64,000 nucleotides of DNA, taken from contig JAOABX010000003.1 of assembly GCA_026418175.1 (NCBI GenBank), forward strand, positions 1 through 64,000, read 5' to 3'. Made by a program: the position numbers and the translations under genes. The notes under the pieces are model-generated. The model did no database searches. It saw only the letters and a list, made by a program, of their open reading frames with translations, and was not told the origin of the DNA. The DNA is from Flavobacteriales bacterium (lineage in GTDB: Bacteria > Bacteroidota > Bacteroidia > CAIKAF01). This document shows, in pieces, positions 16,495-26,935 of this stretch (position 1 is the first letter of the stretch; each line of letters begins with the position of its first letter).

Positions 16495-18546
16495 TTATTC
16501 GGATGCGTTTTTAAGTAGCGTATTAATTTGCATAAGGGCTTCTTCAATAGTGTAAATCGGAAGGCTGCATTGTTCGCCCTGGCAAATATAAAACGCCACA
16601 TCGTGCGAATCTGTAAATCGATTTTTAAACGATGGTATGTTAGATTGTGCATTTGTTACCAATCCGGGCAATACCAGGGGGCGGTATTGGCTGGCAAAAG
16701 AAAGAAAAGCTTCTTGTGCGTTTCGTCCGGATATAACAACCTCAACGCTAATATACGTAAATTTTCCCAACAACATGGCCCAGTTGGCGTGATAGGGCCA
16801 CTGTTTAGAGGCACCATGAAAAATTTGTTGAAGCATTTTTTTTGCCAGCCTGATCCATTCAGACTTTCCCCAATAGCAACCAAGGTCAAATAAAAGATGA
16901 GCCATGATACTATTTGATGCCGGAATTACATTGTCTGAAAGTTCTTTTAATCGGTTGGGCAGTTTTTCTGCATATTCCGGAGTGAAAAAGAAATATCCGG
17001 TTTCTGGGTCAAAAAAATCATTCAAGGCCCAAGACACAATTTCTTGAGAGCGGAGCAACCAATACTCATTACCGGTAAGCCAATATGTAGCTAAAAAACC
17101 CTCAGATAATGCGGAATAATCGTCAAGGTACCCTGGGTAAAATTCAGTTTCATGTAGCCTTCGCCTTACTTTTGTTTCATAGATGGCATGTTTATCTAAA
17201 AATTCAGCCAGCGAAATAGTAAGCCGGGTATATTTTTCATCTTTCAAATACCGTGCAGCATCTGCATAACCTCGCAATAATAATCCGTTCCAACTGGTTA
17301 GAATTTTATTGTCAAGCGATGGCTTTACACGGTTTTCTCGTGCTTTTAATAGAATATTAAGGCAGTGTTCTTTTTTATGAATGAATTCTTCAGGTGTGAA
17401 CCCCCATTCGTTAGCAAATCCAATATCATTTTCAGCTCGAACATGTAGGATATTTTTCCCTTCCCAATTTCCATAAGGTTCTACCCCATAATAAGCACAA
17501 AACCAGGGAGCATCTTTTTCTAAAAGAGCTTCAATTTCATGGTATGTCCAAACATAAAATCTCCCCTCTTCTCCTTCACTGTCGGCATCCAGCGCAGAAA
17601 AATACCCTCCAGTATTACATTTTAATTCTCGCTCTACAAAAGCAATGGTTTGATGAATGCAGTTTTTGTACAATGGGTTTTTCAAAAATGCCCATGCTTC
17701 GGAATACAAGCTAATAAGCTGGGCATTATCGTACAACATTTTTTCAAAATGTGGAACCAACCAATGCTCATCGGTTGAGTAACGGGCAAAGCCACCCCCT
17801 ATTTGGTCAAAAATTCCGCCTTGATACATCCTGTTTAGCGTAACAGTTACAGCTTTTTTTGCCTCAACATCGTTGTTTAGAAAAGCTGCTTGCAACAAAA
17901 ATTTAAAAATAACCGGCATAGGGAACTTCGGCGATTTATTGATTCCCCCTTCCCAAAAATCAATTTGTTGTAAAGTTTTTTCAACAGCATTTTTGTAATC
18001 TTCCGAATGAAACGAATGTTCTGATTCACGACGAATAATGGCTTCGTCATATTGATAAATTCCTTTACTGATTCGATGGGCAATTTCAATCAAATCCTCT
18101 TTGCTTTCTTTATAGAGTCGGGCAAAATGATTTAGGATATGCATCCATTGTTCTTTTCTAAAATATGTACCGGCAAATACAGGCTTACCGTCTGGAAGAG
18201 CAATGGCATTAAGTGGCCAACCCCCTCGCTGCGAAACAATCATTGCAGCATTCATGTATAAATGATCAAGGTCAGGTCGTTCTTCACGATCCACTTTGAT
18301 AGAAATAAAATAACGGTTCATTAAGAAGGCCACTTCCTCATTTTCAAAAGACTCTCTTTCCATTACATGACACCAATGGCAAGCAGAATAGCCAATACTG
18401 ACAATTAAAAGCTTGTCTTCATTTTTTGCTTTTTCTAAAGCCTCTTCTCCCCAAACAAACCAATCAACCGGGTTATATGCATGTTGTAAAAGGTAGGGGC
18501 TGGTTGCATGAATAAGTCTATTGGGGGTTCTATTTATTTTTTCCAC
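16495..18546 (-). CDS. YyaL/SSP411-type thioredoxin-domain protein (DUF255)
   Basis: A 683-residue cytoplasmic protein of the YyaL / spermatogenesis-associated protein 20 family. Residues 1-165 form a thioredoxin-like domain with the opening [21 protein letters not shown] and the CxxC site [16 protein letters not shown] (Cys at about 56 and 59). The rest is an (alpha/alpha)6 toroid resembling N-acylglucosamine epimerase (for example [22 protein letters not shown] at about 250). The exact reaction is unsettled in the family. It sits in a minus-strand run with the small membrane protein and the MBL-rhodanese gene upstream, which suggests sulfur or redox chemistry. Confidence 0.92.
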   Translation of the reverse strand: MEKINRTPNRLIHATSPYLLQHAYNPVDWFVWGEEALEKAKNEDKLLIVSIGYSACHWCHVMERESFENEEVAFLMNRYFISIKVDREERPDLDHLYMNAAMIVSQRGGWPLNAIALPDGKPVFAGTYFRKEQWMHILNHFARLYKESKEDLIEIAHRISKGIYQYDEAIIRRESEHSFHSEDYKNAVEKTLQQIDFWEGGINKSPKFPMPVIFKFLLQAAFLNNDVEAKKAVTVTLNRMYQGGIFDQIGGGFARYSTDEHWLVPHFEKMLYDNAQLISLYSEAWAFLKNPLYKNCIHQTIAFVERELKCNTGGYFSALDADSEGEEGRFYVWTYHEIEALLEKDAPWFCAYYGVEPYGNWEGKNILHVRAENDIGFANEWGFTPEEFIHKKEHCLNILLKARENRVKPSLDNKILTSWNGLLLRGYADAARYLKDEKYTRLTISLAEFLDKHAIYETKVRRRLHETEFYPGYLDDYSALSEGFLATYWLTGNEYWLLRSQEIVSWALNDFFDPETGYFFFTPEYAEKLPNRLKELSDNVIPASNSIMAHLLFDLGCYWGKSEWIRLAKKMLQQIFHGASKQWPYHANWAMLLGKFTYISVEVVISGRNAQEAFLSFASQYRPLVLPGLVTNAQSNIPSFKNRFTDSHDVAFYICQGEQCSLPIYTIEEALMQINTLLKNASE

Positions 18547-18555
18547 GGAGTTGTA

Positions 18556-18786
18556 CTAAGGGGTGGGGTTTTGTTTTTTCTTTTGTAAATAATCAATGAA
18601 ATCATATAGTGCGCCGCCGCCTAAGGCTCCTAATACCAGCCCTGCCAATGTACTTTTCCATGGACTTGACCAGATAGGGCAGCTTCCTCCTTTACAACCG
18701 ACTATTTTCCAATACAACAACCCTCCTAATGCGCCCGCTATTCCCCCTAAAATATAAAATATCAGTTGTTTCGTAGTTGCTTTCAT
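18556..18786 (-). CDS. Small DUF6132-like two-helix membrane protein
   Basis: 76 residues with two hydrophobic helices rich in glycine (FYILGGIAGALGGLLYW, about 10-26, and STLAGLVLGALGGGALYDF, about 45-63). A loop between them carries CKGGSCPIWSSPW, with two Cys that could bind sulfur or metal. The length and motif match the DUF6132 family as I remember it. Its ATG overlaps the stop of the MBL-rhodanese gene by four bases. That coupling and the Cys loop suggest a role in the same persulfide or sulfur pathway; this is inference. Confidence 0.72.
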   Translation of the reverse strand: MKATTKQLIFYILGGIAGALGGLLYWKIVGCKGGSCPIWSSPWKSTLAGLVLGALGGGALYDFIDYLQKKKQNPTP

Positions 18787-20201
18787 GCTTGTAATTTTTG
18801 GATTAGTCTTGAAGTTTCACAAGTCCCTGTTTCCAATTCTACATCTGCAGCTTCTTGAATTCCGTTGAAGCCACGGTAGATGTTAATAATATTTCTAAAT
18901 CCATGCTTTTTCATGATAGAACAAGCAATCATTGATCGATATCCACCAGCACAATGTATCAGGTAGTTTTTGTTTTTATCTAAGCGGGATAATTCTTTTT
19001 CAAGTATTTGCAAGTGAATGTTGATAGCCCCTTTAACGTGCCCAGCCTCAAACTCACCCGGTTTGCGCACATCTAAAATTTCATATCCTTGGTTTAAATA
19101 TCCCTTCATGTCAGATGGATCAGCGGAAGCAATGCTTTGAATGCGACCACCAGCATTTTTCCAGGCATCAATACCACCTTCCAGGTATCCAACTACATTT
19201 TCAAACCCAACCCGAGCCAGCCGAATCATCGCTTCGCGTTCCTTTCCAGGCTCACATACCAACACTGTGGGGGTAAAATAGTCAAGCAATGTTCCGGCCC
19301 AAATGGCAAATTGCCCGTTTAAGCCAATGTTTACTGACCCACTAATAAATCCGCGTTCAAAGTCATTAGGTTCTCTTGTGTCTAAGATTTGACAGCTGGA
19401 ATCAATTAAAAATTTAAGCTCGTCAAAATTTAAAGGTTTAAGTGCCCTATTTATAATGTTTTCTAAAGACAAGTAACCGCTTTTATTAATATTTGCTGCA
19501 ATGCTAAAATATTCTGGTGCCGGAATAATTCCTTCAGTTAATATTTCAATGAATTTATCTTTGGAAATGGGTTGTAATGCATAATTAGTTTTGCGTTGCT
19601 GGCCAAGTGTGCTCCAGGTTTCTTTGCCGATATTTTTGCCACAAGCCGAGCCGGGGCCATGTCCTGGATACACCAACAGATCGTCTTCTAATGGCATGAT
19701 TTTTTCATGAATAGAATCGTATAACATGCCTGCAAGATCTCTTTGGGTGAGATTACTTTTAACAGCCAAATCAGGCCGGCCAACATCACCAACAAACAAG
19801 GTGTCGCCGGTGAATATGGCATAGTTTTTGCTATTTTCATCCTTCAACAAAAAAGAAGTGGATTCTGGGGTGTGTCCTGGAGTGTGTAAAGCTACCAAGG
19901 TTATTTTTCCCAATGTAAACACTTCCTGGTCTTTGGCAATGTATGATCGGTATCCGGTTTGTGCTCCCGGGCCAAAAACTATGGTAGCTCCGGTGCGTTC
20001 TGCCAGTTCCAAGTGGCCGGAGATAAAATCGGCATGAAAATGAGTTTCAAAAATATACCGAATCGTTGCACCTCGTTCTTTGGCAAGTTCAAGATAAACA
20101 TCACTTTCCCGAATGGGGTCAATTACAGCTGCCTCTCCTTCTGATTCAATAAAATAAGAGGCTTCAGAAAGACAGCTAGTATATATTTGCTTTACAAACA
20201 T
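18783..20201 (-). CDS. MBL-fold hydrolase fused to two rhodanese domains (persulfide dioxygenase-like)
   Basis: 472 residues. The N-terminal metallo-beta-lactamase domain (about 1-245) has the metal motif ETHFHADFISGH (His54, His56, Asp58), HTPGHTPES, FTGDTLFVGDVGRPDL and VYPGHGPGSACG, as in ETHE1/BLH persulfide dioxygenases. Rhodanese domain 1 (about 262-365) has the loop VCEPGKERE, an active-site Cys but not the usual Arg. Rhodanese domain 2 (about 375-460) has the classic IHCAGGYRS loop. Expected role: oxidation of glutathione or low-molecular-weight persulfide and sulfane sulfur transfer in the cytoplasm. It heads the operon with the DUF6132-like, YyaL-like, methyltransferase and ZIP genes. 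Confidence 0.9.
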   Translation of the reverse strand: MFVKQIYTSCLSEASYFIESEGEAAVIDPIRESDVYLELAKERGATIRYIFETHFHADFISGHLELAERTGATIVFGPGAQTGYRSYIAKDQEVFTLGKITLVALHTPGHTPESTSFLLKDENSKNYAIFTGDTLFVGDVGRPDLAVKSNLTQRDLAGMLYDSIHEKIMPLEDDLLVYPGHGPGSACGKNIGKETWSTLGQQRKTNYALQPISKDKFIEILTEGIIPAPEYFSIAANINKSGYLSLENIINRALKPLNFDELKFLIDSSCQILDTREPNDFERGFISGSVNIGLNGQFAIWAGTLLDYFTPTVLVCEPGKEREAMIRLARVGFENVVGYLEGGIDAWKNAGGRIQSIASADPSDMKGYLNQGYEILDVRKPGEFEAGHVKGAINIHLQILEKELSRLDKNKNYLIHCAGGYRSMIACSIMKKHGFRNIINIYRGFNGIQEAADVELETGTCETSRLIQKLQA

Positions 20202-20376
20202 GTTAAATTTTTATTTTGAGCAAAAATAAATAAATGTAAACCCTGTTGGGTTGCTGATGTTTACAATTATTGTTAAATACCATAAATAATGCTAATTAAG
20301 CAACTAACAATCAAAAGATTATAGCTATTGTAAGCCTATAGATATGGTCTGGTTTTTAAACTACAGAATTTCATTA

Positions 20377-20384
20377 TATTTTTG
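20377..20384 (+). promoter_or_regulatory. Promoter -7 element for the polyketide synthase gene
   Basis: TATTTTTG matches the TAnnTTTG consensus and lies 46 bases before the ATG, leaving a leader of about 40 bases. GGTTTTT at 20351 is a loose -33 candidate at about the right spacing. Confidence 0.55.
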
Positions 20385-20430
20385 CAGCTTAATAATACTG
20401 CCCTTGTGGCCTTTATTGTGTTAATTACGT

Positions 20431-23400
20431 ATGAATAAATCGTCAAGCTTAACCTATGAACCCATAGCCATTGTAGGTATGGGACTTCGTTTTCCCGGTG
20501 GTGCCGCAGATCCGGAACACTTTTGGAAACTTTTAGCCGAAGGAACAGATTGTATAATTGATGTGCCCGAAGACCGTTGGGATATGCGCCGGTTTTACGA
20601 TCCGGACACTGATCGCCCAGGCAAAACGCATCAGCCTCAAATGGGATTTTTGAAGGTTAAATTGGATGAGTTTGATCCATTGTTTTTCGGAATGTCGCCT
20701 CGGGAGGCTGCTATTTTGGATCCGCAACAGCGGTTACTTTTGGAATCTACCTGGGAAGCATTTGAAGATGCCGGTTTAACCGAAGAGAAGCTTCGCGGAT
20801 CTGCAACCTCTGTATTTATTGGCGGATTCTGTTTAGACAACAAAATGCAGCAACTGGGGGTGCTCAACCGTGATTTGATCGGTCAACATACAGCAACCTC
20901 ATCTACAATGGTAATGTTGTCCAATCGTATTTCGTATTCATTTGACCTGAGAGGCCCCTCTTTAACCATTGATACGGCCTGTTCTTCTGCATTGGTCGCG
21001 GCGCACTATGCCTGTATGAGTATATGGTCGGGTGAAAGCGAAATGGCTGTGGCTGGTGGTGTTAATGTGATGTTGCGCCCGGAATATCCCATTGCTATGA
21101 GTAAAGGCCAATTCTTATCTAAGCACGCCCGCTGTAAAGCATTTGATGAAGATGCCGGAGGGTATGTGCGTGGAGAAGGAGCCGGAGTAGTTATTTTTAA
21201 GCCTTTAAAGAAAGCCATTGAAGATGGCGATTATATATATGCCTGTGTACGCGCTACCGGCTCTAATCAGGATGGAGCAACCAATGGTATTACTGTACCC
21301 AATCCGGAAGCACAGGAGGCACTAATTCGTGAAGTATATGCTAAAGCCGGAATTAATCCCAAACAGATTCGGTTTGTAGAAGCTCACGGAACAGGAACAA
21401 AAGCTGGAGACCCGGTAGAGATTACAGCATTGAATAATGTATTAAAAGAAGGCAGAAGTAAAGACGAAAAGGTTTTTGTGGGGTCTGTAAAAACAAATAT
21501 CGGCCACCTGGAAGCTGCTGCCGGTATTGCAGGTATCATAAAGTCGGCATTGGTTTTAAATAAGCGCCAGGTTCCACCTCATTTGCACTTTAAAAAGGCA
21601 AATCCAAAAATTAATTTTGACGAATTAGCTTTAAAGGTTCCTTTAAAGCTTGAAAGATTTGATGATAACGAAACACTTTTGGCTTCTATTAATTCTTTTG
21701 GATATGGAGGCACCAATGGGCACATGGTGTTAGAAGAGCCGCCCCGGGATTATTTAAAAGCGTTGGAAAACAAAAAAGCAGAAGACAACAAGGAATTATA
21801 TTTGTTTCCGGTGTCTGCAAAAAGTGATAATGCGCTCAAGGGAATATGTAAAAAGTATGCTGAATATTTAAAAAACAATCCTGTTTCACTCACCGATTTT
21901 GCTTACACCTTGGCTCATCGCCGTACGCATCATCTCAATCGAATTACAATAGTAGCAGGTAATCGTGAAGAGTTGATTGAAAAACTGGAGGCATATGCCA
22001 ATGGAGAAGCATTGGCAGGCGTAACTTATAATCAGGCTCAGGAAAATAAGAAGCTGGTGTATGTGTTTACCGGAATGGGGCCACAATGGTGGGCGATGGG
22101 TCGTGAGTTATACAGCAAAGAGCCAGTATTTAAAAATACGATAGATCGCTGTGACGAGATTTTCAAAAAAATTGCTGGATGGTCTCTGCTTGACGAAATG
22201 ATGAAGCCGGAGGCAGAATCTCGGATGAATGAAACGGCCATTGCTCAACCTGGAAACTTCTTTATTCAAGCGGCATTAACTGATTTATGGGCAAGTTGGG
22301 GTGTTAAGCCTGATGCGGTGGTGGGGCACTCGGTAGGTGAAGTGCCTGCAGCCTATGTTTCGGGGGCTCTGACACTGGAAGAGGGGGTGCTGGTAAGTTA
22401 TCACCGCAGTCGCTGTCAGCAAATGACTGCAGGGCAAGGAACTATGTTGGCCATAGGACTGGGAGAAGAAGCGGCTGATAAACTTATTCGTGAGCAGGGC
22501 TTACAAAATGAAATTTCAATTGCAGCTATCAATTCCTTTAATGGGGTAACTATTGCCGGAACTCGTGCTGCCTTAGAAAAAATCAGTGAAGTATTAACGC
22601 CTCAGAACATCTTTAATAAAATGCTCACGGTGGAGGTGGCATATCATAGCTACCAAATGGATCCACTGGAAAATGAGTTGCTTGAATCGTTGAAATCTGT
22701 AAATCCGCAAAAAGCAAAAATTCCTTTGTATTCAACCGTTACCGGAACCATTATGAATGGTACCGAGTTTAACAATGAATATTGGTGGCAAAATGTGCGT
22801 CAGCCTGTCCGTTTCGCTAAAGCAGCACAAACGATAGTGAATGATGGATATGCAATATTCCTCGAAGTAGGCCCACATCCGGTGCTTCGTACCAACATTA
22901 ATGAGTGTTTGTCATCAGCCGAACGAAAAGGCTACACCGTTCCTTCGTTGCGTCGGGGTGATCCGGAATTGTTTACCATGATTAATTCGTTGGGCACTTT
23001 ACATACTTTAGGAATTTCTATTAATTGGAATATATTCACTGAGGGAGGAAAATTCATTAAAATTCCAACATATGCATGGGATAAGGATGTTTACTGGCAA
23101 GAGTCGTTGGCTTCCATTGAAGACAAGCATGGCGTTCCAGGCCATGTATTCATGAATAACAACATGAGGATGCCTTATCCGGCTTGGGAAGTTGAAATTA
23201 ACCGGTACTTCATGCCTTGGATGGACGATCACAAGATTGAGAGCATGACGGTAATTCCTGGAGCCGCCTATGTGGAAGCGGGGCTTGCTTTGCATGAAAA
23301 AGAATTTGGTACAGCAGCTTGTACACTTCAAGATTTGGAATTTAATCAGGTGTTGGTAGTGGATGAAAAACGCATCCAGATGTTCCACACCACATATAAC

Positions 23401-26400
23401 CCTCAAACCAAACGATACAGTGTATACAGTCGCTTCCGCGAAGATAATTCACCGTGGACGCTACATGCCAGCGGACGAATGCTTAAGGATACAATTTCAA
23501 GAGCAGTTCCAAAGGTACCATTCGCAGAGATTCGTAAACGTTGTTCTGTTAGTGCAGATGCAGCAGAATTTTATACCAAGCTTTCAGGCAGGGGATTAAA
23601 TTATGGCCCATGGTTCCAAGGGGTAAAAGAAATTCATAAAGGACAAAACGAAGTACTGGTTAAAATCGAAGGAGATGCATCGCTCATAAGAAATAAAGAC
23701 GGATATCTGCTTCATCCAACCATTTTAGATTCTGGTTTCCAGTCAATGGTTGCTATTGTAGGCGATACCAGCAACAATCCCAATCCATTTGTTCCTGTTT
23801 CTATTGATGAGGTAATTTTCTACACCAGCCCACTAAATGAATGTTGGAGTTGGTGTAAAATTACGGAAGTAACAAACAACACCATTACAGGAGATCTTAT
23901 CTTGTTTGATGATAATGGCGATGTAATGGTTTCATTAGAAGGTATTACTTGTCAAGCCATAAACAGCAGCAAAGGAGAAGAAACCAATACAATGAACAAT
24001 TGGTTCTATGAATATGCATGGAAAGAACTGGAAGCTCTTGCTGCGAATGATAATACCAATGCATCTGGCAAATACCTGGTATTTGGAGATTATGACAACA
24101 TAGAATTGTTACAGGCATTGAATGAAAAAGGGATTGATTTTACCATAGTAACCAAAGGCGACAGTTACGTTAATGATGAAGGCCTGTTGTCAATCAATCC
24201 TGCCAACGAAGAGGATTATCATAAGTTATTTGCATCAGATGCTTATAGCCATGTGTTATACACATGGAGTTTGGAGGCCAGTGGGAAAGGGGCTGATATT
24301 TCTTACGAACAGGCGGTTGATCAAACCATGCCGGTAGTTTACATTGCTAAGGCAATTGCCAAGAATCGTCCGGCCGATAAGGTACGATTAGTGATTGTGA
24401 CCCGTGGAGTGCAGGTAGTAACAGAAGGAGATAAAGGATTGTCTTTGGAAACATCTGCTTTTTGGGGATTAAATCATTTAATTGGTAATGAAAATCCGAA
24501 TGTAACACCCAAAACAATTGACCTGAATCAAACACCAACGGATGGTGAATTTGAATTACTGGCAAAAGAGATTGTTTCTGGTAATAAAGAAGAAGATGTT
24601 GCTATTCGAGGCAATCATCGTTTCAGTCGTGTATTACAAACAGCATCGCTGGGCAAAAACAGTGGAGAAAAGAAAAAGGTTACTACAGATACTCCGGTGT
24701 CGCTTGAAGTTGGTCAGATTGGCCGTTTGGATAGCTTGTATTATGATGAGTTTGAAAGAAAGCCAGAGTTAGCACCGGATGAAATTGAAATCCGCAACTA
24801 CGCTGCATGTTTGAATCTGAAAGATGGATTGAAAGTGATTGGCCAACTTTCAGAAAAAGCTACCAAAGGGTCTTATTACGAACGGAATATAGGCCACGAA
24901 GCAGCTGGTGTAATTACCCGTGTAGGGTCTAATGTTAAAGACTTTAAGGTGGGCGAAGAAATCATTTTGGCGGCTCCAGAAGGTTGTTTGCGTTCGTATG
25001 TAGTTTCTGTTCCTACCTACTATCTGCGTAAACCCAAACATATAAAGTTTGAAGATGCATTGATGGTTGTGCCTTACATGACTGTTTTATATAGCTTGAG
25101 AAACCGGGCACAATTACAAAAAGGCGAAAAAATCCTGATTCATAACGGTACTGGTGGGGTTGGATTGGCGGCCATTCAATATGCACAATATGTGGGCGCA
25201 GAAATTTATACCACAGCTGGTAGCGAAGAGAAGCGTGAATACTTGCGTAATTTGGGAATAAAACATATTTACGATTCCCGCTCACTTGATTATGTAAAGC
25301 AAATCAAAGCAGATACCAACGGTTATGGAGTGGATGTTGTGTTGAATGCAATTGCCGGTGAATCTTTATACCAGTCGTTTGAATTGCTGGCACCGTATGG
25401 TAGATTTGTAGAAATCGGTAAGCGTGATATTACCGAAAACAACGGATTGCCTATGCAGCAGTTCAACAACAACATTACCTTCCACGGTATTGACGTTGAC
25501 CGATTGATGATGGAGCGTCCGCAAGTGGTTCAACAAATACATCGTGATATAGAAAAATTCTATGAAGAAGGGGTTTTCAAAGCAGTAAATACACACTTGT
25601 TTGATGCAAAAGATGCGGTAGAAGCATTTAATTTTATGCTTCAATCCAAGCATATAGGTAAGGTGGTTATCAACTTCCGTGATCAGGAGGTGGAAGTACC
25701 GGTAAAAGCACCAAAGAAACAAATTGATACCAATGCTACATACCTAATTACCGGAGGTACTGGAGGTTTTGGGCTTCAAATTGCACAATGGTTATCATCT
25801 AAAGGTGTAAAGCAGTTGGTGCTTGCCAGCCGAAGTGGCGCTAAGAGCAATGAGGCTAAAGAAGCTATTCGAAAAATGGAGGCACTGGGAACCAAGGTAT
25901 ATGCCGAACCGATAGATATTACCAACGAAGAGGTAGTAGCAAACGTGGTTCAAAAAATTAAATCTGAAATGCCACCGCTAAAAGGAATTATTCACGGTGC
26001 GGTAGTGCTTGATGACGGATTTATTGTAGACATGAATCGGGATCGCTTTATCACTTCATATCAAGCCAAAGTGGGTGGGGTATTGAATGTGCATAAATAC
26101 ACGAAGGATATTCCGCTTGACTTCTTTGTTTCATTCTCTTCTATTTCTGCATTGATTGGAAATAGTGGTCAGGCCAACTATGTATCATCAAATACATTTT
26201 TGGATCAGTTTGCACATTTCCGTAGGGCTAATGGTATGCAGGCAACAACCATCAACTTAGGAGTACTCGGTGAAGTTGGAGTGGCCGCCCGTGATGCCAA
26301 TGTAACTGCTATACTTGAAAGTGGAGGAATTTACGGATTTACGACGCAGGAAGCATTGGATGGTTTGGCAGTAGTGATTGAAAATACACCTGTGCAAGTG

Positions 26401-26877
26401 GGTATGTTTGATGTGGATTGGGCTCGTTGGAGCAGCATCAATCAAAAGAGTGCACAATCTTCCCGCTTTAAGCAATTGGCAGAAAGCAAAGGATCAGCTG
26501 CTGGCGGAGCAAGTAAAGTACATGAATTTGCCGCTGAATTATCGGTAATTGCCGAAAATGAGCGCACAGCGTACTTAGAAAATGCAGTGGCAGAAGAGTT
26601 GGCTCGTGTGTTGAAACTTTCTGTTGAGAAAATTGACAAATCACGAGGAATTAACTTCTTAGGGGTAGATTCGCTGATTGCCGTAGAATTAGGTCGCGCC
26701 ATTTCAGCCCGATTTGGTGTGGATGTTAGTACGATGGAATTGTTAAGTGGTCCCAATGTAACCCAGTTAGCATCCATAGTGATGGATAAAGTAGTTGCCA
26801 GTGGGGCAATGATTGGTGATCTTGACAACCTAAGCGAAGAAGAGCTGGATGCTTTGCTAGCTGAAGTGAAAGAATAA
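20431..26877 (+). CDS. Single-module fully reducing type I polyketide synthase (KS-AT-DH-psiKR-ER-KR-ACP)
   Basis: 2148 residues with every domain of a fatty-acid-synthase-like reducing module. KS (about 9-430): Cys184 in DTACSSA, His319 in EAHGTGT, His359 in NIGHLEA. AT (about 540-850): Ser634 in GHSVGE; the selectivity motif reads VAYH739S, nearest to the malonyl-type HAFH. DH (about 900-1185): His934, with Ser where HxxxGxxxxP normally has Gly, and Asp1100 in DSGFQ. A structural pseudo-KR follows (about 1195-1420), then ER (about 1430-1760, HNGTGGVGLAAIQYA), KR (about 1770-2000, TGGTGGFG, Ser in SFSSIS, Tyr in QANYVSSN) and ACP (Ser2081 in GVDSLIA). No methyltransferase, thioesterase or reductase domain and no neighbouring PPTase or acyl-AMP ligase are seen. 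Probably an iterative synthase of a long saturated acyl chain; the product and release route are unknown. It has its own promoter and terminator. Confidence 0.95.
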   Translation: MNKSSSLTYEPIAIVGMGLRFPGGAADPEHFWKLLAEGTDCIIDVPEDRWDMRRFYDPDTDRPGKTHQPQMGFLKVKLDEFDPLFFGMSPREAAILDPQQRLLLESTWEAFEDAGLTEEKLRGSATSVFIGGFCLDNKMQQLGVLNRDLIGQHTATSSTMVMLSNRISYSFDLRGPSLTIDTACSSALVAAHYACMSIWSGESEMAVAGGVNVMLRPEYPIAMSKGQFLSKHARCKAFDEDAGGYVRGEGAGVVIFKPLKKAIEDGDYIYACVRATGSNQDGATNGITVPNPEAQEALIREVYAKAGINPKQIRFVEAHGTGTKAGDPVEITALNNVLKEGRSKDEKVFVGSVKTNIGHLEAAAGIAGIIKSALVLNKRQVPPHLHFKKANPKINFDELALKVPLKLERFDDNETLLASINSFGYGGTNGHMVLEEPPRDYLKALENKKAEDNKELYLFPVSAKSDNALKGICKKYAEYLKNNPVSLTDFAYTLAHRRTHHLNRITIVAGNREELIEKLEAYANGEALAGVTYNQAQENKKLVYVFTGMGPQWWAMGRELYSKEPVFKNTIDRCDEIFKKIAGWSLLDEMMKPEAESRMNETAIAQPGNFFIQAALTDLWASWGVKPDAVVGHSVGEVPAAYVSGALTLEEGVLVSYHRSRCQQMTAGQGTMLAIGLGEEAADKLIREQGLQNEISIAAINSFNGVTIAGTRAALEKISEVLTPQNIFNKMLTVEVAYHSYQMDPLENELLESLKSVNPQKAKIPLYSTVTGTIMNGTEFNNEYWWQNVRQPVRFAKAAQTIVNDGYAIFLEVGPHPVLRTNINECLSSAERKGYTVPSLRRGDPELFTMINSLGTLHTLGISINWNIFTEGGKFIKIPTYAWDKDVYWQESLASIEDKHGVPGHVFMNNNMRMPYPAWEVEINRYFMPWMDDHKIESMTVIPGAAYVEAGLALHEKEFGTAACTLQDLEFNQVLVVDEKRIQMFHTTYNPQTKRYSVYSRFREDNSPWTLHASGRMLKDTISRAVPKVPFAEIRKRCSVSADAAEFYTKLSGRGLNYGPWFQGVKEIHKGQNEVLVKIEGDASLIRNKDGYLLHPTILDSGFQSMVAIVGDTSNNPNPFVPVSIDEVIFYTSPLNECWSWCKITEVTNNTITGDLILFDDNGDVMVSLEGITCQAINSSKGEETNTMNNWFYEYAWKELEALAANDNTNASGKYLVFGDYDNIELLQALNEKGIDFTIVTKGDSYVNDEGLLSINPANEEDYHKLFASDAYSHVLYTWSLEASGKGADISYEQAVDQTMPVVYIAKAIAKNRPADKVRLVIVTRGVQVVTEGDKGLSLETSAFWGLNHLIGNENPNVTPKTIDLNQTPTDGEFELLAKEIVSGNKEEDVAIRGNHRFSRVLQTASLGKNSGEKKKVTTDTPVSLEVGQIGRLDSLYYDEFERKPELAPDEIEIRNYAACLNLKDGLKVIGQLSEKATKGSYYERNIGHEAAGVITRVGSNVKDFKVGEEIILAAPEGCLRSYVVSVPTYYLRKPKHIKFEDALMVVPYMTVLYSLRNRAQLQKGEKILIHNGTGGVGLAAIQYAQYVGAEIYTTAGSEEKREYLRNLGIKHIYDSRSLDYVKQIKADTNGYGVDVVLNAIAGESLYQSFELLAPYGRFVEIGKRDITENNGLPMQQFNNNITFHGIDVDRLMMERPQVVQQIHRDIEKFYEEGVFKAVNTHLFDAKDAVEAFNFMLQSKHIGKVVINFRDQEVEVPVKAPKKQIDTNATYLITGGTGGFGLQIAQWLSSKGVKQLVLASRSGAKSNEAKEAIRKMEALGTKVYAEPIDITNEEVVANVVQKIKSEMPPLKGIIHGAVVLDDGFIVDMNRDRFITSYQAKVGGVLNVHKYTKDIPLDFFVSFSSISALIGNSGQANYVSSNTFLDQFAHFRRANGMQATTINLGVLGEVGVAARDANVTAILESGGIYGFTTQEALDGLAVVIENTPVQVGMFDVDWARWSSINQKSAQSSRFKQLAESKGSAAGGASKVHEFAAELSVIAENERTAYLENAVAEELARVLKLSVEKIDKSRGINFLGVDSLIAVELGRAISARFGVDVSTMELLSGPNVTQLASIVMDKVVASGAMIGDLDNLSEEELDALLAEVKE

Positions 26878-26901
26878 TTTCACGAATTGTTTTAATATGA
26901 T

Positions 26902-26929
26902 AAAAAGCCCGGTTATTTCCGGGCTTTTT
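26902..26929 (+). terminator. Rho-independent terminator of the polyketide synthase gene
   Basis: AAAAAGCCCGG and CCGGGCTTTTT form an 11-bp stem with a 6-base loop and a T-run. It begins 25 bases after the synthase stop and ends only 6 bases before the best start codon of the Kunitz-like gene. Confidence 0.93.
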
Positions 26930-26935
26930 AAATTT

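Noticed and set aside
26897-26935. An upstream ATG extending the Kunitz-like gene
   Set aside because: It would translate through the terminator hairpin at 26902-26929 and adds nothing signal-peptide-like.
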